From Acanthosepion esculentum (taxonomy: Eukaryota > Mollusca > Cephalopoda > Sepiida > Sepiidae), in contig OZ038500.1 in assembly GCA_964036315.1 (NCBI GenBank), positions 63,338,249 to 63,402,248 of the forward strand: 64,000 bases of DNA, given 5' to 3'. Position numbers and translations under genes: made by a program. Each line of letters opens with the position of its first letter. Position 1 is the first letter of the stretch. Shown here in pieces: positions 1-10,469 of this stretch. The notes beneath the pieces are model-generated. The model worked only from the letters and a program-made list of their open reading frames with translations. It was not told the DNA's origin and did no database searches.

Positions 1-91
1 TAATGAGGAAAGAGGGATTAGAAAATTTGACACTCACAAGACATTCTGAAAACAAGAGAGGCAGAGGAAAACAATGCATAACATACTTCTT

Positions 92-605
92 TTTTTAAGC
101 ATTTCACTCCAAGCAAGGCGGTAATGTCATTAATACGCAGGAGGTTACAAGAGATGAAAGTGAGAGAAAAGACGGTGAATAAGGAGGATTGAGGAAAGGA
201 CAAAAGATGAACGAGTTTCAAGAAGACAGAAAATGGCGATTGACATTGCATTTAAATTGTAGTTATCAGGGAATTAAGGAAATGGAAGAGAGTTCTATAG
301 GTGGCAAATGCGCGAAAGGAAACTGTTGAAGTAGAATTGGCGGTTGCATTTAACTATTTCAACAATAAAAGATGGGAATCTTGTAGCATGCTTAAATTCA
401 TTCCAGCGGGGAAAAAAACTCATCAGAGCAGTTGCCATGAAGATATTTATAGCAAAGATGGAGGGAAGCCACGTCGCTTTCGGTGAGAAAGTGACTGCAG
501 TCAAGATGCCAAGTCAGTTTCGATTACATTATGGATCCTTCTTTGGATCTTGTCAAGAACCTCGAGATGAATAGCAGGAGCACCAGACCAGATATGGCAA
601 CAGCA
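92..605 (-). mobile_element. LINE (CR1/Jockey-like) 3' end, truncated, broken
   Basis: Read on the minus strand this segment resembles the C-terminal tail of a non-LTR retrotransposon reverse transcriptase followed by its 3' UTR. Translated pieces match the better-preserved copy at 13960-14697: LDKIQRRIHNVIE near the upper end, then FYFNSFLSR, then PDNYNLNA. The tail reads as ACCGCCTTGCTTGGAGTGAA followed by an A-rich end at about 92. Stops and frameshifts interrupt the frame. The clade is inferred from the C-terminal style and is uncertain. Confidence 0.7.
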
Positions 606-735
606 TTCAGAAAGCGGGTGGGGAGCTCCACAGGTGGCAAATGCGAGAAAAAAAACTTGGAGTAGAAGTGGCGGTTGCATTTAACTATTTCAACAATAAA
701 TCTAGTGGGAATTTAGTAACACGCTTAAATTCATG
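605..735 (-). mobile_element. LINE 3'-end fragment, second copy
   Basis: A short minus-strand piece of the same LINE tail. The stretch from 632 to 705 repeats 301-370 almost word for word (AATGCGAGAAA, then GCGGTTGCATTTAACTATTT). It directly abuts the copy at 92-605, so the two look head-to-tail or partly duplicated. No usable reading frame remains. Confidence 0.65.
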
Positions 736-849
736 TATTCATTGATTCTTCTTTTTTCTCTCTAATGTTCCATGTCGTTTCAAGACGTGGGGGTTCATGG
801 CTCTTACTCTACCATCCACTCACACAATCATTTATTATAATTACTATTT

Positions 850-1085
850 ATTTTTTTACTCATTTCACCCCATGCAAGGCGGTAATGTCACTCTTACGCA
901 GGTGGTTACAAAGAGTGAAAGTGAGAGAAAAGACTGAGAATAGGGAGTATTGAGGAAAGGATAAAAGATGAACGGGTTCCAAGAACACAGAAAATGGCGA
1001 GTTGCATTTAAATTGTAGTTATCAGGGAATTCAGGAAATGGAAGAGAGTTCCATAGGACTGGAAATTGTGGAGAGCCATGATCTC
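850..1085 (-). mobile_element. LINE 3'-end fragment, third copy
   Basis: The minus-strand translation gives LWNSLPFPEFPDNYNLNA, the typical end of this LINE reverse transcriptase, followed by the shared 3' UTR and the motif CCTTGCATGGGGTGAAATG at about 855-880. It is about 80% like 92-300 by eye. It is 5'-truncated at about 1085. Confidence 0.7.
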
Positions 1086-1504
1086 TACTGTTCTGAAGGG
1101 ATACGGTACACAGAAAGAGAACCAAATCGATTTTTCGATTACCCGTTCCGAACAGCTAACCATCAGACAACCTGAGCATCTAAATATATGCGATAAAATA
1201 TATGCGATAAAATATATATATTTAAATTTCTTGCTTGATAGAGAAGTATTTTATGGAAAATGTTTTCAAATTTGATCAATTTTTCTGTGTACGAGGGTAT
1301 GGTGTTGGGTCATGCAACGTCAGGGTCGTTTTTTTTTTACTACACGATTTTGCCTATTTTTTGCTCTTCCGACTTTTCGCCATCAAACAAACACTTTCGA
1401 AATATTCAGATCAATAGAAAGACATTAAGAGATCGAAGGAAAATAAAAAATTAAAAAAAAATCAATTTTCTTTCTATCCTGTTTAGTTTTATTGGCCCTG
1501 ATTT

Positions 1505-1566
<62 letters not shown>

Positions 1567-2020
1567 CATTTTTTCATATTTATTGTTTTTTGATTATTGG
1601 TTTAATGGCGTGCGATTTGACAGCAACGAAAACACAAGAAACAAAAATATTTTGACATTTGAAAAAAGAAATAAAATCTGTCCGAAAAAACTGCGATCAA
1701 AATGCTAGGTCTTTTATTAAAGTGATTCTTCATTTATCAACAAAATTGATTTAATTTCTCTTTTAAATTCTTTCCTGTTTGTATTTTAGCTTCCGCTCTT
1801 GTCAATTGACTTCGTAAATGTTTATTGGATTTGCGGTTGCAGACAAGGCAATTAGCCTTTGTAAAGCCGGTGCTTTTACATGACAGAATCAACAACAAAA
1901 ACGGCAGAAAAAATAAACAACTAAAAAAAAATCAACGAAAAAAAAAAACAAACAAACCCCAAATCCCCAGAAAGCCAACATCTATAAATATATATGAAAA
2001 CCACACATATGCAATGTGAC
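1086..2020. other. No gene seen; A/T-rich spacer with microsatellite
   Basis: Short ORFs here are low-complexity and show no recognisable domain. The only structure is the (TA)n run at 1508-1564 and poly-A/poly-T patches such as 1920-1950. Confidence 0.6.
1508..1564. repeat. (TA)n microsatellite
   Basis: An uninterrupted TA dinucleotide run of about 57 bases. Confidence 0.98.
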
Positions 2021-2023
2021 CTG

Positions 2024-2280
2024 AACCTTGAGCCTGGTCAGTAACTAGAAGAGCGAAAGGTTGTTGTAAACTTCGAAGTGAAAGTGGTATGGTGGATAAC
2101 AGCTATGAATTTGAAATCGGAGATCCGCGTTTCAATTCCAGTCGGGTTCGTTATATTCACTTACGCGCAGATACCGTTTGCAAAGGTATGGATTTAAGAC
2201 TTATATTACTAAACCATAATAATCAAAAAATGATTGTTACAATCTAAAAATATTTTCTGGCTTTAAAGAGCCACCAAAAG
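2024..2280 (+). mobile_element. 5S/tRNA composite SINE, degenerate copy
   Basis: The first part (2028-2075) resembles the middle of 5S rRNA (GAGCCTGGTCAGTA) but has lost the GATGGGTGACC block. It is followed at about 2085-2150 by a tRNA-like stretch with an A-box-like GTGGTATGGTGGATAAC and a B-box-like GCGTTTCAATTCCAGTCGG. The tail (TTCGTTATATTCACTTACGCG, ending CTGGCTTTAAAG) matches the better copy at 11450-11770. That shared head-plus-tail order supports a single composite family. Confidence 0.6.
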
Positions 2281-2549
2281 GTTGATAAGCCGTAAAAAAC
2301 AAATCCATCAAATGTATATGCCAGAGGATGAAACGTACTCCGCAAAACACGAGGATAAATATTGGCTTAATAAACAAAAGTTATATATGTAGATATATTA
2401 TAAATTAATTGATTTAAAATATGGTTTTACCGCTACACAGTGATAACCATGTTTCAAAAACCTTCGAATTTAATTTTGTTATTAAATTATTGTGTAAAAA
2501 TAAAATTATCTATAAGAACACCGGATTTTATATCTTACTGTTCTTTATA

Positions 2550-2552
<3 letters not shown>

Positions 2553-2630
<78 letters not shown>

Positions 2631-2639
2631 TTTTTTTTT
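2553..2639. repeat. (CA)n-(TA)n-(T)n compound microsatellite
   Basis: CA repeat from 2553 to 2617, TA from 2617 to 2630, then a T run to 2639. Confidence 0.97.
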
Positions 2640-2806
2640 GAATTGGACAATGTCCGACAATTTATTTTTAAGACATTTATGATATGTTTAACGTTCTTTT
2701 TATAGATACAAGTATTTAAGCAAATGCTCTGTTTTATAATAAACAGTGTTAAATAACATTTACCGGCCTGAATGTCCGAGAAATTTTCAGGCCGGTAAAT
2801 GTTTTA
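2640..2806. mobile_element. Collapsed copy of the foldback element (no tRNA arm)
   Basis: The left arm (GGACAATGTCCGACAATTTA, then TCTGTTTTATAATAAACAG) matches the arms of the foldback elements at 20877, 56704 and 57956. The centre is lost. 2758-2806 forms a short hairpin in which ACATTTACCGGCCTGAA pairs with TTCAGGCCGGTAAATGT. It sits inside the PLE relic. Confidence 0.7.
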
Positions 2807-3769
2807 AATTTTACTTATGAACTTAGTGAAAAAAATAAACTTCCTTTCTTAGATGTTCTCGTCGATTTTAATAATTATACTTTAAAAACTTCTGTTTATA
2901 AAAAACAACTAGTAAAGACTCTTGCCATCTTAATTTCTCTAGTGAATGCTCTCTTAGATATAAAATAGCTGTTATTAAAAATTTCCTCAAGAGAGCGCAC
3001 GAGAATTCATTCTCTCACACGATTTTCTTTAAAGAATTAAACAACGTAAAAACAAACGCTTATTAATAACGGATTTCCTAACCAATTGTTGGATTTCTAT
3101 ATTAGGTGTTTTCTGTCTAAGGTAGCTAATAGCAACGACGAGAATAGAAATATAAACAATAACATTAATGTTTTTTTTATAAAAATCAAAGGAATGAAAA
3201 TTATAAACAAGACGAAAGTAGAATTAAGAACATTATAAAAAATGCACAACACCAGTTGACAATAGCAAAAAATTAGATTATTTATTTATTACAAAAAATT
3301 TAAAACCTCTAACCTTATATTAAAAAATAATATAATTCACCTTTTAGAACAAAATTAAATAGGACAAATATTATTTATGAATTTAAGTACTCATTAACGA
3401 ATTGTATTCCTGATCAATGAAAATTCGTAAAAAATTATATAGGCCACAATACAAAATGTTTGACACGAAGACTCACTCTACACCTTTCTGACCATAGCCT
3501 AATTAGATCTCATTTAAATATTCATGGAGGCCTACCGGACACTATTCGTAACATACTTGTTCACAGCACAAATATAATAGCATCATCTACATGCAAAAAA
3601 AAAAAAAAAAGGCTAAAAATAATGGAAGCCTTATTAATAAAAACAAAAAAAAACAACACTCAGTAATATCAACTATGAATATGGACACAATATCTTGACC
3701 GTGTTTTGAAAATGAAAACATTATATAAATACATACATGCAACAAGCTATTTCTTGTTAGCAGTTAATA

Positions 3770-3969
3770 TATTTCAACCTTGAAAAATGGCTAAATGTAT
3801 AGCCGAGGGCGCTCGGATAAAAAGATCATTCGGACAGTTTTTATATAATTTATCATCTGAAAAGAAAGAAAAATATTAGATCACACAAGAAATTGTATAA
3901 AAAAATTAATCAAAGCACCTTGTCTGTCGTATTCAATAAAATGTGCATGAAAAAAGGATTGATGCCTAA

Positions 3970-4016
<47 letters not shown>

Positions 4017-4032
4017 ATATATATATATATAC
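3770..4032 (+). mobile_element. PLE N-terminal fragment ending at microsatellite
   Basis: The translation at 3893-3965 gives KINQSTLSVVFNKMCMKKGL, which resembles the conserved N-terminal block also seen at 29684, 30930, 31290 (-) and 42680 (-). As in those copies, the recognisable sequence stops at a microsatellite, here (CA)n/(TA)n at 3976-4032. The region upstream (3775-3890) is A/T-rich and broken. Confidence 0.5.
3976..4032. repeat. (CA)n-(TA)n microsatellite
   Basis: CA repeat to 4002, then two TA blocks with a small interruption at about 4016. Confidence 0.96.
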
Positions 4033-4039
4033 AGAGTTA

Positions 4040-4610
4040 ATGGTCAGAGTTGAATCAGATCAAGAAACAGTAGTGTTAAAAAGTGCTCAATACACGTGGG
4101 AAAAAACATAAAAGTAAAAATAACATGTAGAGCTTTTAACTTTAATATTTAGGAGATTAGTTGCATCCGCTACCTTGTTTCAACCTTACGGTCTCCTCAG
4201 GCGATTTTTATCAATTGGCCTCCCAACGTTTTATTTAACAAAAAAAAAAAAACTAATGAAAGCTATATTATTTAAAAAAAAATAATTAAACGCATGACGT
4301 TGGGTGTGATAGAAAGGGGAAGGAGGGTGTGAAGAAGGAAGGAGAAGAAGGAAGAGAAGAAGGGGGAAGGGAAGTAAAGCCAGGGTATTATAAATGTATC
4401 GGTGGGGAGGTGGTTAATTGAAATGTACATTACTTTTTTTATCTAAACTCGTATGCGCTTAAGAGGAATTATTTAATATGTATACAAGGACTCAATACTT
4501 CTAATGGCTGGTTGAGAACTTCCTTTGGATCCGGAAATGTCATTATTGCTAATTTTTCCAGTTGGCAGAGATTGCAAATATTGTTGTGATTGTTATAAGG
4601 TTTCGCCTTT
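4040..4610. other. No gene seen
   Basis: Contains a purine-rich GA/GGAAG patch at 4315-4385 but no ORF or repeat that I recognise. Confidence 0.5.
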
Positions 4611-4616
4611 TCAAAA

Positions 4617-4617
<1 letters not shown>

Positions 4618-4678
<61 letters not shown>

Positions 4679-4685
4679 TATACTT

Positions 4686-4721
<36 letters not shown>

Positions 4722-4735
4722 AAGTATATGATTGG
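4618..4735. repeat. Palindromic (TA)n locus
   Basis: A TA run at 4618-4676 and another at 4689-4719. Non-TA words flank the second run as an inverted repeat: ATCATATACTTGG at 4676-4688 and CCAAGTATATGAT at 4720-4732. The second TA run could therefore form the loop of a cruciform. Confidence 0.9.
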
Positions 4736-4811
4736 TGTATAGGAATACATTCCAATAACCAAAATTACTATTCTTAAAAAGATTGCTCAATACAATGTAG
4801 AGCATATATAA

Positions 4812-4964
4812 TTTATTCGAAAATTGTAACATGTTATAAAATCACTACAAAAATAGCCATTTTTGAATGACATTCAACACCATCAACATCAGAAGTGTTG
4901 AAACAAAATGGCTAATTTTGTAGTGATTTTATAACATATTTATTTTATAATTTTCGAATAAATT

Positions 4965-4966
<2 letters not shown>
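4812..4966. repeat. Inverted repeat, MITE-like
   Basis: The left arm (AATTTATTCGAAAATTGTAA, then TTATAAAATCACTACAAAAA to about 4862) is repeated in reverse complement at 4905-4966. A spacer of about 40 bases separates them. The right arm carries an extra 12-base insertion. There is no coding capacity. Confidence 0.8.
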
Positions 4967-4998
<32 letters not shown>

Positions 4999-5012
4999 GT
5001 GTGTGTGTGTGT
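4965..5012. repeat. (CA)n-(TA)n-(GT)n microsatellite
   Basis: Self-complementary compound tract: AC to 4988, TA to 4998, GT to 5012. Confidence 0.95.
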
Positions 5013-5019
5013 ATGTATG

Positions 5020-5580
5020 GGTTTGTGTAGGAGGTGAGTGTCTATGTGTGAGTATGTAAAGCAACAAACTCATTTCATATTTCCATACTCGTAGTTTTGC
5101 CGATATATTATCTTCTCATCAGAGAGTTTGATAGTAAAAATTGAATCTATCTACAGAAATCGTATATTACTGAAAATGTATTACTTAGATAAACTGTAAA
5201 AAAGATGTTATGTTTTGGCACCATCTAATTTTGCATATCTTCTTTCTTGAAGACGTTATTGGATGAGGTATTCTAATTTGAAATTGTTTTGTTAATTGTA
5301 TTACATACTTTTTAAGCAACCTACATTTTCAGAATTAAATTTAAGTAAACTGTTGATATAATGAAGAATTCTAATTATAGTTTATTGTATATTAGCTATA
5401 ATTGACATCTCTAAATACTTGTTAAGCATTGTAATGATAGAATATAGAAAGGGCCTTCAGATACTTACTGGGGCGGTACAAGGAAATCCCCGCACCCATT
5501 CTCCCAGTATCTTTTAGTTTGACGTTTTAATTACTCTTGTGCATGATACGAAGAGAATGTTTCAATTAGCGAAATGGAAA
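5020..5580. other. No gene seen
   Basis: A/T-rich single-copy-looking sequence without a credible ORF. Confidence 0.5.
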
Positions 5581-5642
<62 letters not shown>

Positions 5643-5650
5643 GAGAGAGA
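5581..5650. repeat. (GA)n microsatellite
   Basis: A GA repeat with a few AAA interruptions. Confidence 0.95.
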
Positions 5651-5659
5651 AAATGGAAT

Positions 5660-6310
5660 TACTGAATTAAATTGGATCCGTTTTCTAAAATGAAATTGAA
5701 CGGACTGTCTATTAAACGAGTGTCTCCAATTCAAACGCAGAAAATACAGTTTACGCATTTCGCGTCACAAAAGCTAATTTCATTGAACATGGCCTTCTCT
5801 ACGTGCCGATGACGGTAGTAATTTAAAACGGCAAACTGATTTATGGAAATAATATTGCAAAGCAAGTTTGACTTCTGCTCGGAATTTTTGCGAGTCAAAT
5901 TAAATTTCGAAAGCAGACGATTAATGAATCGAATGCAGAAAAGAAGTTATTTATTTTATTCAAAAGGTGGAGTTACGGTTTTTGTTGGCATTGTCAAACG
6001 CACTCGGATTTCCTTCTCGCGAGAAAATTAGAGATTTCCCCCCGAAATCTCTCGTTAGCTGAAATGGCGTAAAACGGAATAACCAATTATCGTTATTTTA
6101 CGTCTGAATTTCTTGGATGAGGCGTTATCATTATTTACACTATTTATATTCAGACTATTGTCGTCATCTTTGTTGTTATGACACCGTTTTGTCCGGCCTT
6201 CCTCGCGTGTATATTGATCCGGGTAACCTACAGGGAATTCTGGTCTGGAACATTTATTTAATCAACGGGTATGGACTGTTATCGTTCCACTGCCCATGCA
6301 AAAACTGATG
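5660..6310. other. No gene seen; short dispersed repeat inside
   Basis: 6130-6225 (ATTTACACTATTTATATTC, ... GTCCGGCCTTCCTCG) is similar to 50940-51035 (TTTACATTATTCGAACTATT, ... CTCCGGCCTTCTTCAGG). These look like two copies of one dispersed repeat, possibly a PLE leader. Nothing else is recognised. Confidence 0.45.
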
Positions 6311-6313
6311 AAT

Positions 6314-6645
6314 ACTTTTTTAATCATTTCATTCCAAGCAAGGATGGAATTCTGCTAGTACGCAGGGGGTTACAGGACTGAAAGGGAGAGAAAAGACTGA
6401 GTATGAATGGGGAAAGGATTAAAAATAAACGAGATTCAAGAAGACAAAAGATGGCGATTGATGTTGCATTTAAATGTTTGAAGAATGTAGTTATCAGTGA
6501 ATCAAGTAAACAGAAAGGATTTCCACAGATCAGAAGTGCGAGAAAGAAATTGTTGGAGCAGGAGAACGGTTGCATTTAGCTATTTCAACAGTAAACGGGT
6601 AAAACCTAAATGCCAGTCAAGTAGAACGCTTAAATTCATATAGTC
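6314..6645 (-). mobile_element. LINE 3'-end fragment, fourth copy
   Basis: The minus strand reads into the same LINE tail as 92-1085: HLNATSIAIFCLLES followed by the 3' UTR, ending with CCTTGCTTGGAATGAAATGA next to an A-rich end at 6314. The upper part (6530-6600) carries the recognisable GCGAGAAAGAAATTGTTGGA block. It is 5'-truncated. Confidence 0.7.
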
Positions 6646-6649
6646 ATAT

Positions 6650-7570
6650 AAAATAATGTTTTGATCAATAGAAAATTAGTCGAACAAAGACGATGATATG
6701 ACAAAAACAAAGCAAACGCAAAATAAACATACCCCAACCAAAAACACAAGATTTATTAATATTTCTTGTATAATATAATCATACCCTATAATAATTACCA
6801 AAGTATATTTATATATTTCATGGTCAGTCTGTCGTGGGAAGGGAGATAAATCAACTTAAGTTAGTAAATTAATAAATGATTACTTCCCTTAGTCATTTTA
6901 ATATTCTATCCAAATAAAATATTTATCTGCATTTAAACAAAATTAGCTCCCGAACAAAATGAACCGTTTACGTAATCAGTTTCTTTATGCCCTCGTTTCT
7001 TAGATTGCAGTCTTATTTGTTCAAGCCTTTCATGTGCAGCACTCAGATACCTTTGTCTCTTTGTCTATTAATTGACCGTCTTGCTTCAAATTTTTCTTGG
7101 AATAGGCTTTGTCGTTGCCATCTTTGTCGTTCTGTTGCTAACCATTTTTTTTCGAGAGTTATTACCATCTCACTGTTATATTAAGTACAAAACATTTTTA
7201 ACGTAAAAATACATTGAACTAAAAGCGATTTATATAATACCAGGAGTAATCAATGTATCATAGATACCATTGAAAGTCGAAGATAATACAAAGGAAACAG
7301 ATTAATTAAACGGTTCATTTGCCTCAATTTTAGTTGTGAATTCTTTATCTCCGTTTTATTGAATCTTAATACATTGCTTGAAGACTTGCATCTCACTATT
7401 AAAACTTTCTAAAAATTGCTATCATTTTTGACGGCACTGGTAAACTAGTACGATGTTCAGCTTGTATAATATAACTTTCCGATTAAGAGAAAGAAAGTGA
7501 ATCGGGAAAAATAATAGTAAAAAGAAAAAGAAATAAAATACCGTGCCACAAAAAGCAAGAATTATTAATA
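6650..7570. other. No gene seen
   Basis: A/T-rich sequence with short spurious ORFs only. Confidence 0.5.
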
Positions 7571-7577
7571 TTGTGTA

Positions 7578-7664
<87 letters not shown>

Positions 7665-7762
7665 CATACATATATATCTCTCTCTCTATATATATCTATA
7701 TATCTATATATATCTATATCTATATATATATATATAGCTATATCTATCTATCTATCTATCTA

Positions 7763-7816
<54 letters not shown>

Positions 7817-7945
7817 TAGATAGATAGATATAGCTATATATATATAGATATAGATATATATAGATATATAGATATATATATATATAGATATATATATATA
7901 TATATATAGATATAGAGAGAGATATATATGTATGTATATGAGAAG
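7570..7945. repeat. Large palindromic compound microsatellite
   Basis: Starts with (CTAT)n at 7575-7624 and (CT)n at 7625-7643. TA/CTATAT mixtures follow, then a TA centre at about 7765-7813, and the mirrored complement with (GATA)n and GAGAGAGATATATATGTATG. Non-periodic words such as AGCTATATCTATC (about 7737) reappear reverse-complemented at about 7823. The whole tract is thus a real inverted repeat, not just adjacent simple repeats. Confidence 0.9.
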
Positions 7946-8051
7946 TTCGGACTGACGCAAATTCAGTCGGGTTTCGATCCTAGCTAGAGGCAACCGGATG
8001 TCTAGCCACACTGATGAGCTGTGAAACAGCGAAACAGTCTGTCTGTGGATG

Positions 8052-8055
<4 letters not shown>
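7946..8055 (+). mobile_element. Short tRNA-like repeat ending in (TA)n
   Basis: Contains a B-box-like GTCGGGTTTCGATCCTAGC and then CACACTGATGAGCTGTGAAA, ending directly in a TA run. The same order occurs at 32905-33036. This fits a small SINE family with a TA-repeat tail; no family name is claimed. Confidence 0.55.

Positions 8056-8130
<75 letters not shown>
8056..8130. repeat. (TA)n microsatellite
   Basis: A pure TA run of about 75 bases forming the 3' boundary of the preceding repeat. Confidence 0.98.
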
Positions 8131-8134
<4 letters not shown>

Positions 8135-8217
8135 TGTAGCCTCTGTTTGTTTGTTATCGAACTCCTAGGGTTTTGTAGATAGACCTCTATAAGCATATAT
8201 ATTCTGAAACTACATTA

Positions 8218-8466
8218 CCCAGGATACTTGGATAAGTATAATTTCATTTTGATCGAAGGGGTCCCCTGGGGGCACAAAGTTCCACTGAATTTTTTTTCCC
8301 TTTGATATAAATTAAATTTAAATTTGAACAAGGGAATGCCTACTAGGGTACTTGGACAAGTATATTTCACTTTGATCAAAGGGAGTCCCAGGGGGGTCAC
8401 AAACACTCCACTGAATTTTTCTCCATTGATTAAAATTAAATTTAAATTTGAATATGGGAATGACTC
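8218..8466. repeat. Tandem dimer of a ~124-bp unit
   Basis: GGATACTTGGATAAGTATA at about 8222 recurs as GGGTACTTGGACAAGTATA at about 8346. Both units continue through CACTGAATTTTT and TTAAATTTAAATTTGAA. Two divergent copies in direct orientation. Confidence 0.85.
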
Positions 8467-8469
8467 CTA

Positions 8470-9860
8470 TGCAAAATATTGAAGGAGAAAGCCAGAAGAT
8501 TGAGGTCACATCGCAAGGTCATTGAGTAATATTGAACTGCATTTTCCCCAAAATTGTAACAATGATTTAAAATGAATCGTCATTTTCTTATAAAAAATGT
8601 GTGACACGCAACACGGCGCAGGTAATTCGGCTATTATAATATAATATAATATGATATAATATAATGTTTAGGTTATATATTATAATATGTACAAAACAAA
8701 GCGTATGCTAGAACAAAAAGATATATTCAAAAGGCTCCACCACAAAACGAAGCTTTTGGAATATTTTTCTCTCCTTGGAATATACCGTATTTGCCGGCAT
8801 ATTTGACGAAATCGTCCAATACAGCAATATCATGTGTGAGTGGGATATGAAGACCACAAAATCATCAGGAATCAGTGCGTGCATATAACATAGCTCTGAA
8901 ACTAGGACACTTGGAATAAACAAACAACATCATTAAAAGTATCCCAATAGAATGACATTAAGGAATTTATGGAATTGCACAATATTTTGAAGAAATACAA
9001 GATTTTACAGAAATAATTCCTTTGACTGGTATATTAGTGTTTGCTTTCTGTGTGTTTTTGTTTATATTTAGATATTATAATTTGCTTTTCTGCATGTATG
9101 TTATGGGACTTCATATACCAACAAGTACCATATTTTTTATTTTTTTTTAACATACAACGTGTATTAACACGTGCGATACCCTGTCTTCATCAGCTGCCGA
9201 CCAGGGGTGATATCACGGTTTCGGTGGCTATGGCGGGACCGCCACTCATAGCGCCACCAGCAGCGTTTGCCACCAAGCAGGGTATGAAGATAAGCTAATT
9301 AATCGTTCCTATTTGTAAATTCTTGTAATGAAATAAATAGACGATTGTTCCTCGTTGCAGCTTCTATCCGTAATGAAAGTTCCTGAATGCGTTGGCCGTT
9401 ACTGACGCGCTCGTATAAATCGTTATAGACGACCACACAAATATTTCACTCGCGCATGTTAGGTCGTGATGTTGCGCGCGTTTTATTTGCTTGTTTTGAT
9501 CTCGACCAAATCCAACCTGACGCATGCTGAACTGTTTTTTGAATGTTATGCGAAACGCTCTTCAACCAATGGCCAGTGATGCCTATTTTTGAAAAGAAGG
9601 AAATGACCAAATAAATGTTTTGTCTATTACTATATGTACCAGTGTTTACTGATACCAATAGGTTTCTTTGTAGCTATTAAAAATGTAATATATGTCCAGA
9701 TGTTGATCACTGAAAAACAACTAAAATAATTTTCAATAAATGCACGATGAAATGTTCTAAAATTCTTCTTTTACCTGGTAATTAAATCTTACATCACTTC
9801 TATTAGAAAAATACCAGTGCTAATAGCGAAAGTGTTTCTTTATGGTTAGAGAGAACGTCA
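8470..9860. other. No gene seen; small (ATAAT)n tract
   Basis: A pentanucleotide repeat lies at 8636-8665. A GC-richer patch at 9170-9290 has an open frame on the plus strand but no domain that I recognise. Confidence 0.45.
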
Positions 9861-9865
9861 CATTT

Positions 9866-10465
9866 GGGCACCTCTGCTTGGTCTAATGGTTAGCAAGCAT
9901 GCCTCGCTAGATCAGTTACGACAGAAAAGGGAGTTTGATCCTCACAAGGTGCTCTATAATTTCGGCCTTGTGCCACATCTAAGCTACTCTTAGAAAATAA
10001 CCATATGATAAGTAGTTCGGGTACATCGGCGTGGTGTAATGGTTATCAAGCTTGTCTCGCTAGATCAACTACGACATTAAAGTGAGTTCGATCCTCACTA
10101 GGTGCTCAATACTTTAGACCTTGTGTCACATCTAAACTACTCTTAGAAAATAACCATATGATAAGTAGTTGGGTACCTCGGCGTGGTGTAATGGTTAGCA
10201 AGCTTGTCTCGCTAGATCAGTTACGACTTTAAAGTGAGTTCGAACCTCACTAGGTGCTCCATACTTTCGGCCTTGTGCCACATCTAAGCTACGCTTAGAA
10301 AATAACCATATGATAAGTAGTTGGGTACCTCGGCGTGGTGTAATGGTTAGCTAGCTTGTCTCACTAGATCAGTTACGACTGAAAAGTGAGTTTGATCCTC
10401 ACTAGGTGTGCCATACTTTCGGCCTTGTGCCACATCTAAACTACGCTTAGAAAATAACCATAAAG
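9866..10465 (+). mobile_element. Tandem array of four tRNA-derived SINE units
   Basis: Four direct copies with a 152-153 bp period start near 9868, 10021, 10173 and 10325. Each has a tRNA-like head with a pol III A-box-like GTGGTGTAATGGTTAGCAAG and a B-box-like GTGAGTTCGATCCTCAC, then a tail with TTCGGCCTTGTGCCACATCT and GCTTAGAAAATAACCATA. The 72-nt-type arm order of a tRNA is partly kept, but the anticodon region is expanded. This is a known style of cephalopod SINE. The tandem arrangement is seen directly, while the exact family is unassigned. Confidence 0.85.
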
Positions 10466-10469
10466 TTAT

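Larger units (their letters stand above)
2360..3680 (+). mobile_element. Decayed Penelope-like element
   Basis: This is a plus-strand relic of a Penelope-like retroelement, which pairs a telomerase-related reverse transcriptase with a GIY-YIG endonuclease. From 2370 to 2545 it matches, in inverted orientation, the PLE-type terminal sequence at 34250-34485. From about 2806 the translation reads ELSEKNKLPFLDVLV, then a segment like the RT thumb (RYKIAVIKNFLKRA at about 2955-3000). A GIY-YIG-type end follows at 3450-3580 (TRRLTLHLSDHSLIRSHL). Many stops and frameshifts are present, so it is dead. A (CA)n run and a small palindromic element interrupt it at 2553-2806. Confidence 0.65.

Noticed and set aside
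7571..8011. Tyr/Ile-rich open frames on both strands
   Set aside because: Palindromic microsatellite; not protein-coding.
9041..9298. 85-codon frame including a GC-richer end
   Set aside because: The first half is low-complexity hydrophobic sequence; the second half has no recognisable motif.
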